Assembly (NCBI GenBank): GCA_949317995.1
Contig: OX439039.1
Span: 12,329,282 to 12,393,281 of the forward strand
From: Acholoe squamosa
Lineage: Eukaryota; Annelida; Polychaeta; Phyllodocida; Polynoidae
Length of the DNA: 64,000 nt
Direction of reading: 5' to 3'
The position numbers and the translations under genes are program-made. Below the pieces are notes generated by a model. It was not told the DNA's origin. It ran no database searches and saw only the letters and a list, made by a program, of their open reading frames with translations. This document shows, piece by piece, positions 12,034 through 26,800 of the stretch (the first letter of the stretch is position 1; every line of letters begins with the position of its first letter).

Positions 12034-15000
12034 ATCGTTATTTCAATTTATCTCTCTTTTTCCGGAATGATTAAAATCGACAGCTCAAGAATCAATGGCA
12101 CAATTCAATCAATGCATGCAAGAATTGTGAACTCCGCATGGGCAGCTATATTGACAGAAAAAGAAACAAGGACTAAACCTTCTAAATATGATGTAAAAAC
12201 AGAAACTCCTTTAGTTATACTGCCTTGTTATATTTACAGGTTAAGTACACAGTGGAGAAGTGGTTGGAGAAGAACCGTGACACGATGCCGCCCGGTGTGA
12301 TGGAGATGCTGCAACAAAGTTCTAACGCACTACTTGGACTCATCTTCAGAGGTCAGTTGGCATCAAGTAGCTTCCTTTCATAGCCTTTGATTTGAATAGA
12401 TACTAGTAGAATCTGACATGGTCAGTGAAATGTGTATCCATTGCGCATAAATGCAAAGAACCTGTCGCAATAGGTGTATCTAGTTAGAATAGATAGTTAT
12501 ATGGGAACGTTCGCTGAGGTTAACTAGTGTTAAATATCAAAGGAAATAAACGAATTGTGCCAGAAAATCAACAACAAAAAACAAATAACAAAACAAACCT
12601 GAAACACTCTGAAAATATGTTATCATGACTCATCTTTTACTTTACTTAGGCACAAAACAGTAATGGATTATGCCAATTTCTCTTCCTGATGTAAGAATTC
12701 ATGCCCTTCCAAGTCTGCCAAGTTATCTTTTTGATGACCTGATCACATATTCTTTATTTTCATTACAAACTTCTACACAGGTCAAATCACCAGGACTGGA
12801 ACCCTGGCTCTCAGTGACGCCACTGCAATGTCAAGCAGAAAACTAGTGCGTTACTTTCGCAATTCTACTTAACACATTTTTGCATGAAGTTCCTTTGTTA
12901 GAGATCTTGAGTGTTAAAATGTATTTGCACTCTTTCATGATAAAGTCAGCTAATAAAGTTGTGCCTTATGTTTATGGAAAAGAAACCTCTCATAGGTTAA
13001 AGTTAGATTCATGCTTTTATCCTTGTTAGGTTTTATGTTGAGAATATTAGATGTCACAAATATTACCCCGGGGCATTACATTGTGAACATGATTGAATTC
13101 TTATACAATTAAAGAAAATCTTAGAAAACCAATTACCCGGTATTTTGTTTCTATTCTAGCAATCTGGACCAAGTTCCAGGGAACGTAAGATGACCGTCAG
13201 TACACAGTTCAAGGTAAGTTTAAGAATATGCTAGATATTATTGTGATATGAGTTGTCATGTGTAGGCCGAGTCACGCTCACTGGAATATATTGTAGTAAA
13301 CCCAATGGTTTAATCTACTTTCCGCCCACCCCCACCCCTGACGTCACATAACCCCCATAATAATCTATCAGCTAATAAGCACTAACAGTCAACAATAGTT
13401 AAGTCATGACTCTTAACACTTTGTCATACACTATATTGTAATAATATAGTATGTCTCCTCACTCACTAGTCGATTACCTTTATCTACATTAATCAGTATT
13501 TTAAGCTGTCTTGAAATGCTACAAAAGTATTGATTTCTTTTTACACAAGCACAGTGTTATATATCATATTGAATGTACATGATTTAACGCTGTAGTGGGA
13601 CAACTCGCACCCAGTTGCGTTCCCCCACTGCAGGATAAATAAACACATTTGAATTGAATTGAATTGAAGAACTGTGATTCTAACCATTTAGTATCATAGT
13701 GCCTTCATCATGGTACATGTGTGTATAATTGCATATTGTTGTAAGACACTTATTCAAACGGTACAGATTTTTGATCAGGGAGCAAATGTTACATGGAGCA
13801 TAGATCAGGTTACCTTTGCACGGCTTGGGTCATGTGTCAAAAACTGAACGCTTCATAGAGGGTCAAGATTGGGGGAGGAGTCCCATTTCATCTGTTGGTT
13901 TTAATGGAAAGCCATGTCACGTGTCACTATATTTTGATTTTCTTGTGTCTTTGTCACATGTAAATTCCAAGGAAAGGGCAACTCAAATGTCACTAACTTT
14001 TCTCTCATATTTCCTTGTCCTTATGGGCATCCTTTGCTATGTCGGTATTAAGAATGGGCCATAGCAACCTGTTGATTTCAAAGGTGTAGTCCATTACACA
14101 CTTATTTCACTAAAAATATTAGTGACCTAACTACATGCACTTACAACCTTCATTTAGAATTCCCTCACGGTACTCTTGGAGCGGATGACTTCGGCTGAAC
14201 CTATCTTCATCCGCTGCATCAAACCTAACAACGACAAGAAACCCGGATACTTCATCGATGACTTTGTCCAGGCACAGGTAAAGACTCTCGATATCCTGAA
14301 GTTTCTTTTTTTTTTTTTTTTACTTATTTTTTAACCTGGGGTTCACATCTTAAATACTCACCCTTGTTCAGAAAGGGCCTGCCTTAATATGATAAAAGAT
14401 ATCTCTCTCCAGAGAAAATGATGACTTTGCTGTCTCTGAGGAGATCTTTTGGTTATACTATATCAACATTAGGTAGATTTATGTCGGTCTGCCCACGTTT
14501 TGCTCACATTGAATTGTTTTCAATTATTGAATTCTAGCTTCTCTACACGGGCATGTTGGAAACTACTAAAATCAGGAGAGAAGGTTTTGCTGTAAGACCT
14601 ACGTTTGCAGACTTTGTTAATAGGTGAGTGCTTTTTGATAGTTAAAAATACTCTATTAATTATTTATGTGTGAACAGCAGGAAGGTTTCTGCAGTTGATA
14701 TCTTTAAACATGTGTGTAGATTATCTCATAGCCACTACGAACCCTCTGCTTAAAATATTCTCGTGCCTTTCCAAATTAGGGTCGATTACCCTAAAGATGT
14801 CCACATGCCCTGAGACGTCCATTTAAATAGCTAACATGTAGGGTGGACGTCACAAGGGAGTGCGTAATCTGATAACAACAATCCAAGAACCATCAAAATC
14901 TGACAAACAAGGTATATTGAATGACTGATTTCCGTTCAGAATTGAAAAAGACATGTATACATATGCAGTTTTAACAAGTTCATACATTTTCAGGTTCAAA

Positions 15001-17817
15001 GTGGTGGCACGGAAACTCACGATGCCTCCCAACTCCACGTCATGTCACGAGATCCTGACAACAGCCAAGTTAACAGGATTTCACGTAGGGTATGAGTAAC
15101 AAATGTTGATATACATCACATAATTAGTCTTCTAACCCTTTAAGGGCCGCTATTGCATGATGCTGGTGAAGTGGTGGCAAGCAGTCTCACCTCATCTGTC
15201 CATCATACCATTGCATCAGCGGTCTCTAAAGGACTAAAGATGCATTATGAGTCAAAAATCACTTGTTTGTATTATTTTTATTCATTGTCTTGATGATGCC
15301 GCATTGGTGCAGCGCAGGCTTCTTTAAAACTTCTACATCAGTACTGCAGTAAAGCACCAGTTTGACCATTTGAGGCTGTATCGGTACATAGAGCGCCATA
15401 GGCCTGGAATCTTTGGAAATTTATGACTTTCTTAGACTTATCAGACTAGTTCAAATCAACGATCAAGTAGATTGGATAATATAGCTCTACTTTTCGTTGT
15501 TTTCTAATTCTCATTTTTTCTTGGACAGGAAAACAAAAGTGTTTTTGAAATACTGGCACATCGAGAAGCTGGCAGAAATCATGGAGGAAATGGGAAAGGT
15601 TGTCGTACATATCCAAAGAGGTAAATAACTTTATTCAGTTCCTGGTTCACTTGAGGTATGTATATATATGCTCCCAATACGTATTGGACTTCCTCCTCTA
15701 GGGGTGCAAGTGGGCAGAGTCATGACAATCATATTTCTATTTGTCACTGGTTGGAACCTCCCCCCTCCCAATGGGAGGGGGGGGGGTCCAACATTTTTTT
15801 ATGTGCACTAAGAGTGAACAATTTTCTCAAAGTTATCATGATTAAGCGAGGAATGAGGGCAGGGGTAGCCTTTATGTGAATATCGGCCCTAAGATAAGTC
15901 ACCAAGCAAAACTTGACAGATTATCTAAGACAACACATGACAAAAGCTGTTTTTATCTGCCAAAGTTCAGATTGTCCTAAGCAAATTCATGAAATAATGC
16001 TAATTTTCAAGCAAGTTTCTAATTCTCTTCTGCATTGGACAGTGGTTCGTGGTTTCCTCGCTAGGCGGCAGATGAAGCGGCGAAGAGAGCAGGCGGCCAA
16101 GGAGGCTGCAGAGGCCAAGAGACTCCAGGATGAGATCAAGTCTCAAGCAGAAAAGGCTAAAACAGTCATGGAACAGAGGGCTAAAGACGACAAGAAGATC
16201 CCAAAACGTCAGTATCTAATCCTTGAAAGATCATAGTGATATGACCTATAGCCAATTGTATGATGAAAAACCTAAAGTAGTGAACGAAAGGGCTAATTTC
16301 ATAAGATATCTTATTTCCTTACACATAGCCCTCTGTCCCACATGTGAAATAGTTAATATGTATCTATTTATTCAGTTATTGTTTGAATACGAAAACTTTT
16401 TTTTCTTCTGAAATCTTACTTAAGATCTTCACAATTGAGGACTTCTGGTACGGATTTCTCGTCAGTGATGAAATTATACACAGTTTACATGCGATGTTTT
16501 TGACTTTGTAGGCTTCTTTAAGAACGGTGGAGATGGTGGACCACCTCCTGAAATCCTATCTCCATCAGCTCCTCCTCCTGCGGTAAGGTCCCTTTTAACA
16601 ACAACATTTCTTTAGGTAGGCCCACACAGAAAAGTTGTATTCTCTCAATGAATAAGTGCAATCATGATAGTCAGGCATGAAACTACTGCCATTAACCAGT
16701 GCTGCATTTGTGAATAATACAACTTATATAAATATAGAGATATAATTATAAAAGGACTTGCAATTTGATTGCAATGTCCCCTTCGCCTTGCAGTTAGGAT
16801 ACACCAATCTATGTGGTGGTGGCATCGGTGCATTATTCCTGTCGTTCTGGCGATTACATATCGCCAGGTCCGATTACATATCGCCAGGTCTGCAACGCTT
16901 CCCTAACCCATTTAAAAGGGTCTATATCTCCTCTTTCCTATCCCCTCATATGTGTGCGGTGCACACATGCATGGGCACTGACAGATTCCTCTGTGAAATT
17001 GTGCAATGTAGTTCTCACCATGAATGTGACCTTAGCTGTCGAAAGGCATTAAACACCTAGTACTCATTCACACACCAGGGCTGCATAGCCACCACTAAGA
17101 ATGATTCACTAAATATCACTTTAGCAGGCTCTTGTCAAAGGCTAAATGAGCATGTAGATGATTATGAAAGTATCTGTCTTATTGTCCTAGATGTATACGA
17201 CCAGTTTGGATGACCTGAAACCCGGCAACAAACCCAAGAACAAGGAAGTAATCCCCGCCTGGTTCCAGCAGACCCAGCTCACACAGCTCAAACAAGCTCC
17301 AGGACAGTTCGCAGAGTACTTCCATGGAATTATCACTAGGAAGTAAGAATTTAATTAAATTGGTTGCCAAAATGAATATCTTTTTCAGTAATGAACCATG
17401 GGATGTAAACAGTAGTGAATCCAGTATATGAATCCAGGGGTCGGCCGTGGGGGCACTTGATCCCCGAGACCCTCAGAAAAAGGGCTTTGGTTACACTCTT
17501 AACAATACATTAAATATTAATTGTACCGCACCCTGGCTGTGCACCCGCGACCAATTTTCCATAACTCTGCACGCCTAGACCACTGGGCTTCTGGAACCGC
17601 CCCTGATTAAAGTACTGTAAAGCCCACCGGAGGTCATTTCTTATGGCACTACAATCGCACACAGCCTTACGACTGCAAAGATCCACACTTTTTCTTTTGG
17701 TACAAATAGGGAGGTTCAGTCGTAGGCCTCCAGAGCCTCATTTAAAGGAGGGTAGACTACACTATTTGCTCATAATATCGCCTAACCAAATCAGTTATCA
17801 CTTTATAAAACATAATG

Positions 17818-17881
<64 letters not shown>

Positions 17882-20800
17882 TAATTTGACCCCACGTGCA
17901 CCTTTCATTTTCAGCAATGTTTTGGAAAGGCATGACATGATGATATCCAAATATGATGTAAAGCCACTTGTCTTGTTCAAATAGCATTGATTTGAACTTC
18001 TAACTTTAAAATTATGGATAAACAAAACGTATATTTGTATCCTTCACAGAGAGGCAGAGAGACTACTCAAACACAAGACTACTGGGTGCTTCTTGATTCG
18101 TGTCAGTGAAAGCAGATTTGGATATTCTCTATCATTTAAGTAAGTCCATCCTGATTATTATTAACTAACACACTTCTGTTATCTGCTTGTAAAGGTTTGA
18201 AACGATATATCTGAAGGCTGCAATAGAATATCATCTATATCTTATACGTATTCTTCAGACCTCAATAGGGATCTGCATCTAGGCAAGATCCCTCTGCCAG
18301 TATCTTGACAGAGAGGGGACAGATCGTTGACACATCATCCATAGGCTTCAAACAGTACTGAAGCTGGTTCTGGTGAAATACAGTGAGAAAACGCTGGTAA
18401 GATTGGGACCGAATGTCCCTGGCTGTGGATGATATCCAGGCATCCATCATGACATGACTTAACCGTCCAAGAGTAATTTAAAATAGTTGACCCACTGGAC
18501 ATCACTAACTGTGTATGGGGGATTCTCTATAGAAAATTAGACAAATGGAAAATTTTGTTCCGATTTGAAGAGAATCTAATCTATCATTTGGTATAATCAA
18601 AACATGCAAAAATCCTTATCATAATCTTAATTTGATTAATTACCAGGGCTGAGGACAGGGTGAGACATTACATGATAGACCAGACACCCAGTGGTAAATA
18701 CGTCATCATAGGAGAACCCAGAGTCCACAGGAGCCTAAACGACCTTGTTGAGTACTACAAAAAGGTAAGACCACTTGCTCACAACTTATACAAGTCACAA
18801 CGCCTCCAGATTCATGTTACAGGTTTCCCTAAGGGTATTTTACCAAATGAATCTATCAATGATCCAAACAAGCTTCCTCTCATCCTTTAGATAGGATTAA
18901 ATATGTCTACACATATGGAATATCAGCCAGAACTCTACCTAATGTTGGTGGAGTTATTTTGTAGTAATATATAGTATAATTTTGTGTGAGAACAAGTCCC
19001 CCCTGGTCATGTCCCTCTTGGACATTTCCCCCCTTATGACATTTACCCTCTGACCAACATCCTATCCTTAGATCCCATAAAGTATGGATATTGTCTTTGG
19101 GTTCGGGTTAGGGACATGGGGGGTTAGGGGAAGGGATAGGAGTAGGGTTTGGTTTCGGGTTAGTGATAGGTTTAGGGTTGGGGGTAGGGATAGGGTTAGG
19201 GTTCGGGTTCGAGTTCGTGTTAGGGACATGGGGGGTTAGGGGTAGGGATAGGATTAGGGTTCGGGTTTGGGTTAGGGATAGGTTTAGGGTTAGGGATGTG
19301 GTTTGTGATACAGTTGGCATTAGGGTTAGGGATACAATACGGTAAGTGTCGGGGCAAGGGTTATCGTTAGGGTGAGGGTTCATTTCCATTTCCTTTCAAT
19401 GAAAATCTGAGGGGGGAATGACCTTGGGGGGAGATGTCCTAGGAGGGAAATGTCCCAAGGGGGAAAATGTCCTACAGGGAGAAAAGTCCAGGGGGTAGCA
19501 GGGGGGGATGTGCAGGATGGACATGACCTGGGGGGAGTTGTCCTAGAATCGTATAATTCTATGGTTAAGGGACCGTTCTTCACCACTATTTAGTCATATT
19601 AAACGGACTTTGAAATGACATAAGAGTAATTACATCATAGTTTAAAAGGTCCTAAACTTGTCTTTGGTTTCTCCACCATATTAGCCATTTCTCAGTAGCC
19701 ACCTTCTTAACTTTAGGCAAGGGAAAGTGTTGGGGAGTTTTTGTTGGACAGTATTGACCAAACTTTACAAGTTTCTTAAACTTTCATCTTAATCTTCATG
19801 TAGACGGCCTTGTCTAACTGGTCGCGGACACTAGGGGAGCCCTGTGGACAGGAAGATGGACAATGTGACTACTGGGACCTACTGGATGCAGAGGATAGGC
19901 ACTTCTTGGAGAACAACGACAAGGTAAAGAATCAACCCTATTTAAGCCTGGGTTCCACTACTCAGGTAGAGGCTGTGCTTTTTTGTCGCACATGGACAAA
20001 CTTTCAAACAGTCGTAGCAGTTCTGCTGCGACAAAGCACCAGCGATGTACCAGTGACATGCGACAGGATTTTCAGAAATCAATAACAGTAGTTGTACATC
20101 CTGTAGGACGACAAAAAACGCAGCACCTGCTGGAGAAGTGGATCCCGTACTTTACCCTAAATCCCTTCAAGGGCCCCTAATGTAACAAGGGCCCCTAATG
20201 TAACAAGGGCCCCTTATGTATAACAAGGGCCCCTTATGTAATAATGCATCACGCCCATTGGTCCTCATGGCGCATGAATGCAGCCCTGGTCTGGAACCTC
20301 CATTATGCCAACCTCACAGGGTTGATACAACCCTGGAGGGTCTGCATGATGCTCAAATGAAGTGTTGGTAAGTAGACTTGGCAGCATTTTACTGGTGCAT
20401 CATGACGACCAATGGACATGATGCACTCCGGCAATAGTAGCCCTTAAAGGTAATTTGATGAATCATGCCTGTTATACTTATTTCACTATAACTGTCGATC
20501 TGAAAATTTACTGACGATTTAGTTATCATACATAATGCCAACCATACAAGGCTACACTGTAAAAATAACTGTTGAATCTACCAAGGATCCTCGTAAAACA
20601 GTGAACCACTGTAATTGTATGACCCGGAACTAGTGCAGTTTTAACAAGAAGCCCTAGGTGGCAGTGTGGTGGTACACAAATGTACAAGGAATCTCTGTGA
20701 AAGTAACAGCGGATATCCGGCAACTTTCGGATGAGAATTTTGTCATTATTTTGACAATAATATTTGTACAGTGTAATGTTCTTCTTTCGGGTTGGCACGG

Positions 20801-23800
20801 TGTGCCAATGTACTACTATACCCCTGTAATTCTTCATATCTGCCCTCAATAGCTACTGCAACAATTGTAGCTCCCTCATGTGTAGATCTAGCCTTTAACC
20901 ATTTAAGGGGCGCTGATGCATCCATGCATAATGCCGACCCTATGGGGTTGATACACCCTCCAGAGGGTCGGCTTGATGGTCTTATGAAGTTCTTGCGAGC
21001 AGTCTCGCCTGCACTTCATTGGTGCATCATGACGACCGATGGGCATGATGCACTCCTGTATTAGCGGCCATTAAAGAGTTAAGCAACATAAGTTGTAAGC
21101 TTGTTGATGTCTGGAACCTGCACATTTCTCTCAATAATGTAACACTTTTATAATCTATTTTTTCATCTTTGTAATCTACTAAATATTTTTCCAGGGGCCT
21201 AGACATTTAGCTCCACCACCACCGGTAATATACTTTTCAACAATATAACTCATATTGCATGAAGAGGGTGGAAAATGTACACATAACAGCCTAACTAACA
21301 CACACTTATGATGTATTTATGTACAATCCAAATGGTTACAGGTGATCCGCACAAATAATGTTTTGTCTTCAATGTATAGAGGCGGTCCTATCCCGTTTTG
21401 TACCTGTCTACCTCCCTTTCTGTCATGTGGCTATGTGTTGGAAGACACTGGCAAAATAACAAGACTTAGTGAAAACACTCATTTACACATACACACAAAA
21501 TCAAAAATTGCTTTGGAGATCATCACTAACTTATTGTTGGTTGCACCTCATCAGTACATCATCACATTTGGAACAAGAATTTTTCACGGTGATAATTCTC
21601 TGTTACTAAAAGCATATATATATATAGACAAATACCCTCTCCCAAATACCACAGGGTAAATGCAGGTTAGAGTCAGGGTTTGTAGTACATACAAAGAATA
21701 TTGAGTGCCCACCTCTTAGAAACGATCCTTCAGAAAGTAGTATTGCCTACATTATTTATTCCCCTTGGTAAATAGTATATCATCAAAGAGTGAAAATAAT
21801 ATTGACAAAGGCCCAGCCCTAAGATTCTCTTTATTTAATGCATTTCAAGGTTTTGGATAGTGCTTCTAATTGCAACTAACTAAACTTCTGTGAGCATTAC
21901 TTAGAATAGATTTGCCCAATATTACTAAACATGGAAATTAGATTGAGAGGAACCCATCAGAATAGTTTTGCTCAATCAGTACATGCATAATAGACCTTTT
22001 AAACACACCTTTCGAAATGCTCTGTCATTTATAGCTTCAACATTGTTTCTAGACCGTAGTGACAAATTATACCTCATTCCTTTACTGGTTCCTTTTGATC
22101 AGATAAGGTGTTTAAATGTATAAGCCAGTGTCTTTTAGTTAGACGGCAGGGCCAGCGTATCTACCTCATTGGTGACAACAACTAGGCATCAAAAGCTATA
22201 TATTCTATTTAGTCAACAAGCTATAGGCAAGAAATTAACTTATTCACCTTTAAGATTTGCCACAGAACAAGGAAAGGCAATGTGCTTTATGGCCACGCTC
22301 CACTACGCACCACCAGCAGCAGCGAAGCACTGCGTTACCTGAAATCCTTTGTTCTACTTCTGTTTATTTACATTTTTCATTGAACTGGCAAGCAGATACG
22401 CCATTCACTCTATAGGACTATGGAGGCCTAGTGAAGCCGCCATTTTTGAATTTCGCTGGTTGAGGTAAAACCCACTGATAAGACATACCATGATGGGTAC
22501 CTTGTCCCTGGTTAACACCCACTTCCAGGGACTTGCTGGTCCCATCTTATATGTTCTTATCACTGTGTGTCATCTGAACCAGCTCCAGACCAGCTAGTGG
22601 CCAATAATTTCAATATCGACAAGCAGAACAAATGGAGTGGAGCCTTGGCTTTAGACACTTTCAATACTCATGATATGTAGACCTCCTATACCCTATTGCC
22701 AAGGCTGGATCACCCAAGGCTTTTCTGTGTAACTTTGCCCACAGCATCTAGCTGATGTGGTATGTTCAAAATAACCACATTTATTCCACTTCCAAAACTA
22801 TCGTACTAAAGTACCATATGCCATACACGCCTAGGAGAAAAGGATACATACTATTAACCTTTTTAATTTTAGCCCTAGTGCTAACATAGCCTTTTGGCAT
22901 GTATTTATTAATGGAATAATATGACGAATTCAAATAGTTGCTGATACTTGATAAGTAATTCATATGACTGAATGCGGAAGGATATATCTTTGTGTATTTC
23001 CTTTAAAATCATTGTTCATATTATTCACCCAAAGCAGATAACCTTTGGGATAATGCTTCAATTCTCATCTAAACTCTAATCAATAGATTTTAAAAGATTT
23101 GAGTAATCATCCTACGATTACAATACCAAGATGTAACTTATTTTTCTATCTTTGTGTTTCCAATACTGTTGACTGTAGGTCTATCCATGGCATGGCACAC
23201 ATTTCCCAGCATGCAAACCTCCGTACAACAGTACATGAGATGAAAATGTAAAGACCTGGGAAACCATGGTTATAATTACAAAATTAGCATACACCGCGAT
23301 AACCTAAATACTATTCATCTCATACCCAACATAACATAAGATATCAAAATTAGAATATATGCCAAAAAGGCTGTCCTTATCAGTTGTGAAAACGAATTGT
23401 GCCTCAAATTAAAGTGTTCAGCCACAACACAGTACGCTTCACTTTCGATAGCAGCCCTTAGCATTCCTGCTCACCTTAGTGCCACTTGCTGACTTGTCTG
23501 ACACGCTTTCAGTAGTGTGAAGCACGACGTATAACTAGGGATTGCCCATTCATCCACAGAGCACAGGGCCCATCTATAGACAATCAAAAATACATAGCTC
23601 ATTATCAGGACAGGAAAATATACAGAGCAGATATATTTCATAAATATTCACGCATGGTTTAGAATTTTTGTTTAGTTGATCATCAATGAGAAATGTGATA
23701 TTGTGGTAGCAGACATGTTCACATCATTTGAATGAGATGTCATATGCATTTTCTCATATGAAGGATAGCTCAAGATTGCAGATACCATTTTTAACATAGC

Positions 23801-26800
23801 CTGGCATTACATACAGACCATTGTGAATAGCAACCTTACATGTAGGGCTACTTCTCCTATCCTTTTACTTCCCTCTCACTCCACCCATCTCAACTAAATT
23901 AAAATATTATCGTTTTGAATAGCCTTACATAGTTTTTACTCTACAAATCTTCCAACACTAGCTCTACTACATGATTCCACACCCTATGCCTGACACAGTA
24001 GCCCCTGAATGCGGTTGATTTACCTGTAACTTGAAAGAAGATTTTCAAAGTATAAGTTTCACTGACCAAACCTATGTCGAAGATATAACACAGCCGCGAA
24101 TATAGGTAGCTGAACTTTCTATTCCTTTGAACACGTACCCCTGCAAGGCTCGTACCATGAGCTCTAGAGCATTTAAATCAATTGCGACCTAGACGAAATT
24201 CCCTTACAATGTACTGAAATGCATTTGCCTTCCCTGAAGTCAGTAGCATAGCATTTGTTCCAAGCCTCGAAAGAACCACTCCCTTCCCCTCATAGGCCTA
24301 GATAAGTTATAGCAATCAATCTTCATTTCCCATACTGTCGCATTTAGGGAAGCTGGCCGTAATGATTTGCAACATACTCACAAACCATACACATGCCTAT
24401 GTCATGGATGCCTGCCGAATGCCTGTGGAATCTGGTAGCTTGAGTTTGGCTTAACATTGACCTCTGTTGCAGCCTCCTGGGAAGGATGGACCACAAGGTG
24501 CCACGTATCTCACTGCACGGCCCCAGCCTATTGTAAGCAACAATTAGTTTTAGCACTTTGTCACACTCTAATCTGTTTTGTCCCTTCTGCCTAACCTTTC
24601 TCTGTGTTTTTGTCACTTGATGTTTGTATCTGTACATGTGTATCGCCACTTTCCTAGTCCTTTCTAACCTTCTTCCCTAATCCTCTCAATGTATATAAAG
24701 TGTGGTGTTGAGTAAATTGTTGCATTTTGTTAAGCAATAATTCATATTGATTACAGCAGCTGTGGGCATCAAGCTATTTTATGGCACTGAAATAGCATTA
24801 ATTTAATCATAATTGGTTTTTAGAGTATCTGTATGTCCTTACCTTATCACACTGATATGTGTGTTTTTGAGAAGGACATCGGTGCATTTGCAATATAAAA
24901 AGTTAAAGCATGCTAGTTGATCCTTTGTTACTTGTGTTACTTGAATGTTACTTGAATTGACCACGCACTCACAGTTTGCAATAATGTTGTCTACTTTGGC
25001 AAGCAGTAATGCATCATCTACCTCTAGCTGCAGTGTCTATCCCCTTTTTGTATCACTGCTAACTATAGTCATTTATGGGGCAAAATGGTGTGATCTTTGA
25101 ATAACATCCTCTAAACTCTAGATCTACCACATGTTTCTCTCCTTTTAGATTGTTTTGATAGGTACCTTTTGTCTTGCTGTGCATTTGCACGATAAAAATC
25201 ATTTGTGTAATGCATACTAGTTAAGGTTCTCTTCTGTCGTCTGTCTCAAATAATCAAAACCAGTGTGCTTACAAATAGTTATCATCAGGTCATGTTCAGG
25301 TGTTTTTTTCTCGCTGTTCGAGATAATAATTCTCTCATAGATGTTTGCATACATTCATATATTCTTTTCATCAGTCACAATTGTTAATTTTTCCGATAGA
25401 GACTATTCATTTGAGATTTGTTGTCACATATAACCTAAGAATATTGGAAAGTCATTGCTTCTTTTCTTCATCAGTATTTGCTATGAAAATCACAATATTG
25501 AAAATATCTTGCAGCAGGATTATGCTTGCTACGTTGTGTCACTACCATTCTGAGAATTGCTATTACCAATTGTCACATTCATTGCATTATCTACCACTGT
25601 TAGATTATACAATAACTCTTCCAGTTCAAACAGGTGATATCTCTCATTAACATTTCATTATAATAGGATCTTTACCTTTGCTTTTACTTGGAAAACAGGA
25701 CCAGCCAACGTACCTGTTTGATACAGATCTAGACGGTGCAAAGTCACGACTTTTTGGGGTAAACCGCGTTACACTACAGTGTGCTGGTCTTCCTACCTTT
25801 CCGTTTTCCCTTTAATCCTTTGAGGACCACGTTATACCTTCAATACTACCTTTCTAGGCATGATACATTAATGCAGTACTGGAGATTATATTGCTAGCAC
25901 TACATTAGAAGCAGCAGTGGCAAACTGATGTGTCGCCCTTCAAGGATTAAAGTTAGTTTGTTCATAGCCTCTTTGTAATATCTTATTTAGAAAACTACAG
26001 TTGGGCACTTTGTTATAGTCCTTTAGTACGTTTCAATTCTGCTAGTTCAGCAATATCATAAGTGATTTACTTCCTAGATAGCCGTACAAGTGTGTACATA
26101 CTTCTACCTTGATTATGTTATTATGTATATCTGTGCACATAGTGTTTTCTTAATCTTGACCACGCACTCACAGTTTGCAATAATGTTGTCTACTTTGGCA
26201 AGCAGTAATGCATCATCTACCTCTAGCTGCAGTGTCTATCCCCTTTTCGTATCACTGCTAACTATAGTCATTTATGGGGCAAAATGGTGTGATCTTTGAA
26301 TAACATCCTCTAAACTCTAGATCTACCACATGTTTCTCTCCTTTTAGATTGTTTTGATAGGTACCTTTTGTCTTGCTGTGCATTTGCACGATAAAAATCA
26401 TTTGTGTAATGCATACTAGTTAAGGTTCTCTTCTGTCGTCTGTCTTAAATAATCAAAACCAGTGTGCTTACAAATAGTTATCATCAGGTCATGTTCAGGT
26501 GTTTTTTTCTCGCTGTTCGAGGTAATAATTCTCTCATAGATGTTTGCATACATTCATATATTCTTTTCATCAGTCACAATTGTTAATTTTTCCGATAGAG
26601 ACTATTCATTTGAGATTTGTTGTCACATATAACCTAAGAATATTGGAAAGTCATTGCTTCTTTTCTTCATCAGTATTTGCTATGAAAATCACAATATTGA
26701 AAATATCTTGCAGCAGGATTATGCTTGCTACGTTGTGTCACTACCATTCTGAGAATTGCTATTACCAATTGTCACATTCATTGCATTATCTACCACTGTT

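Noticed and set aside
19108..19389. Asn/Pro-rich ORF on the - strand
   Set aside because: Translation of the telomere-like repeat array.
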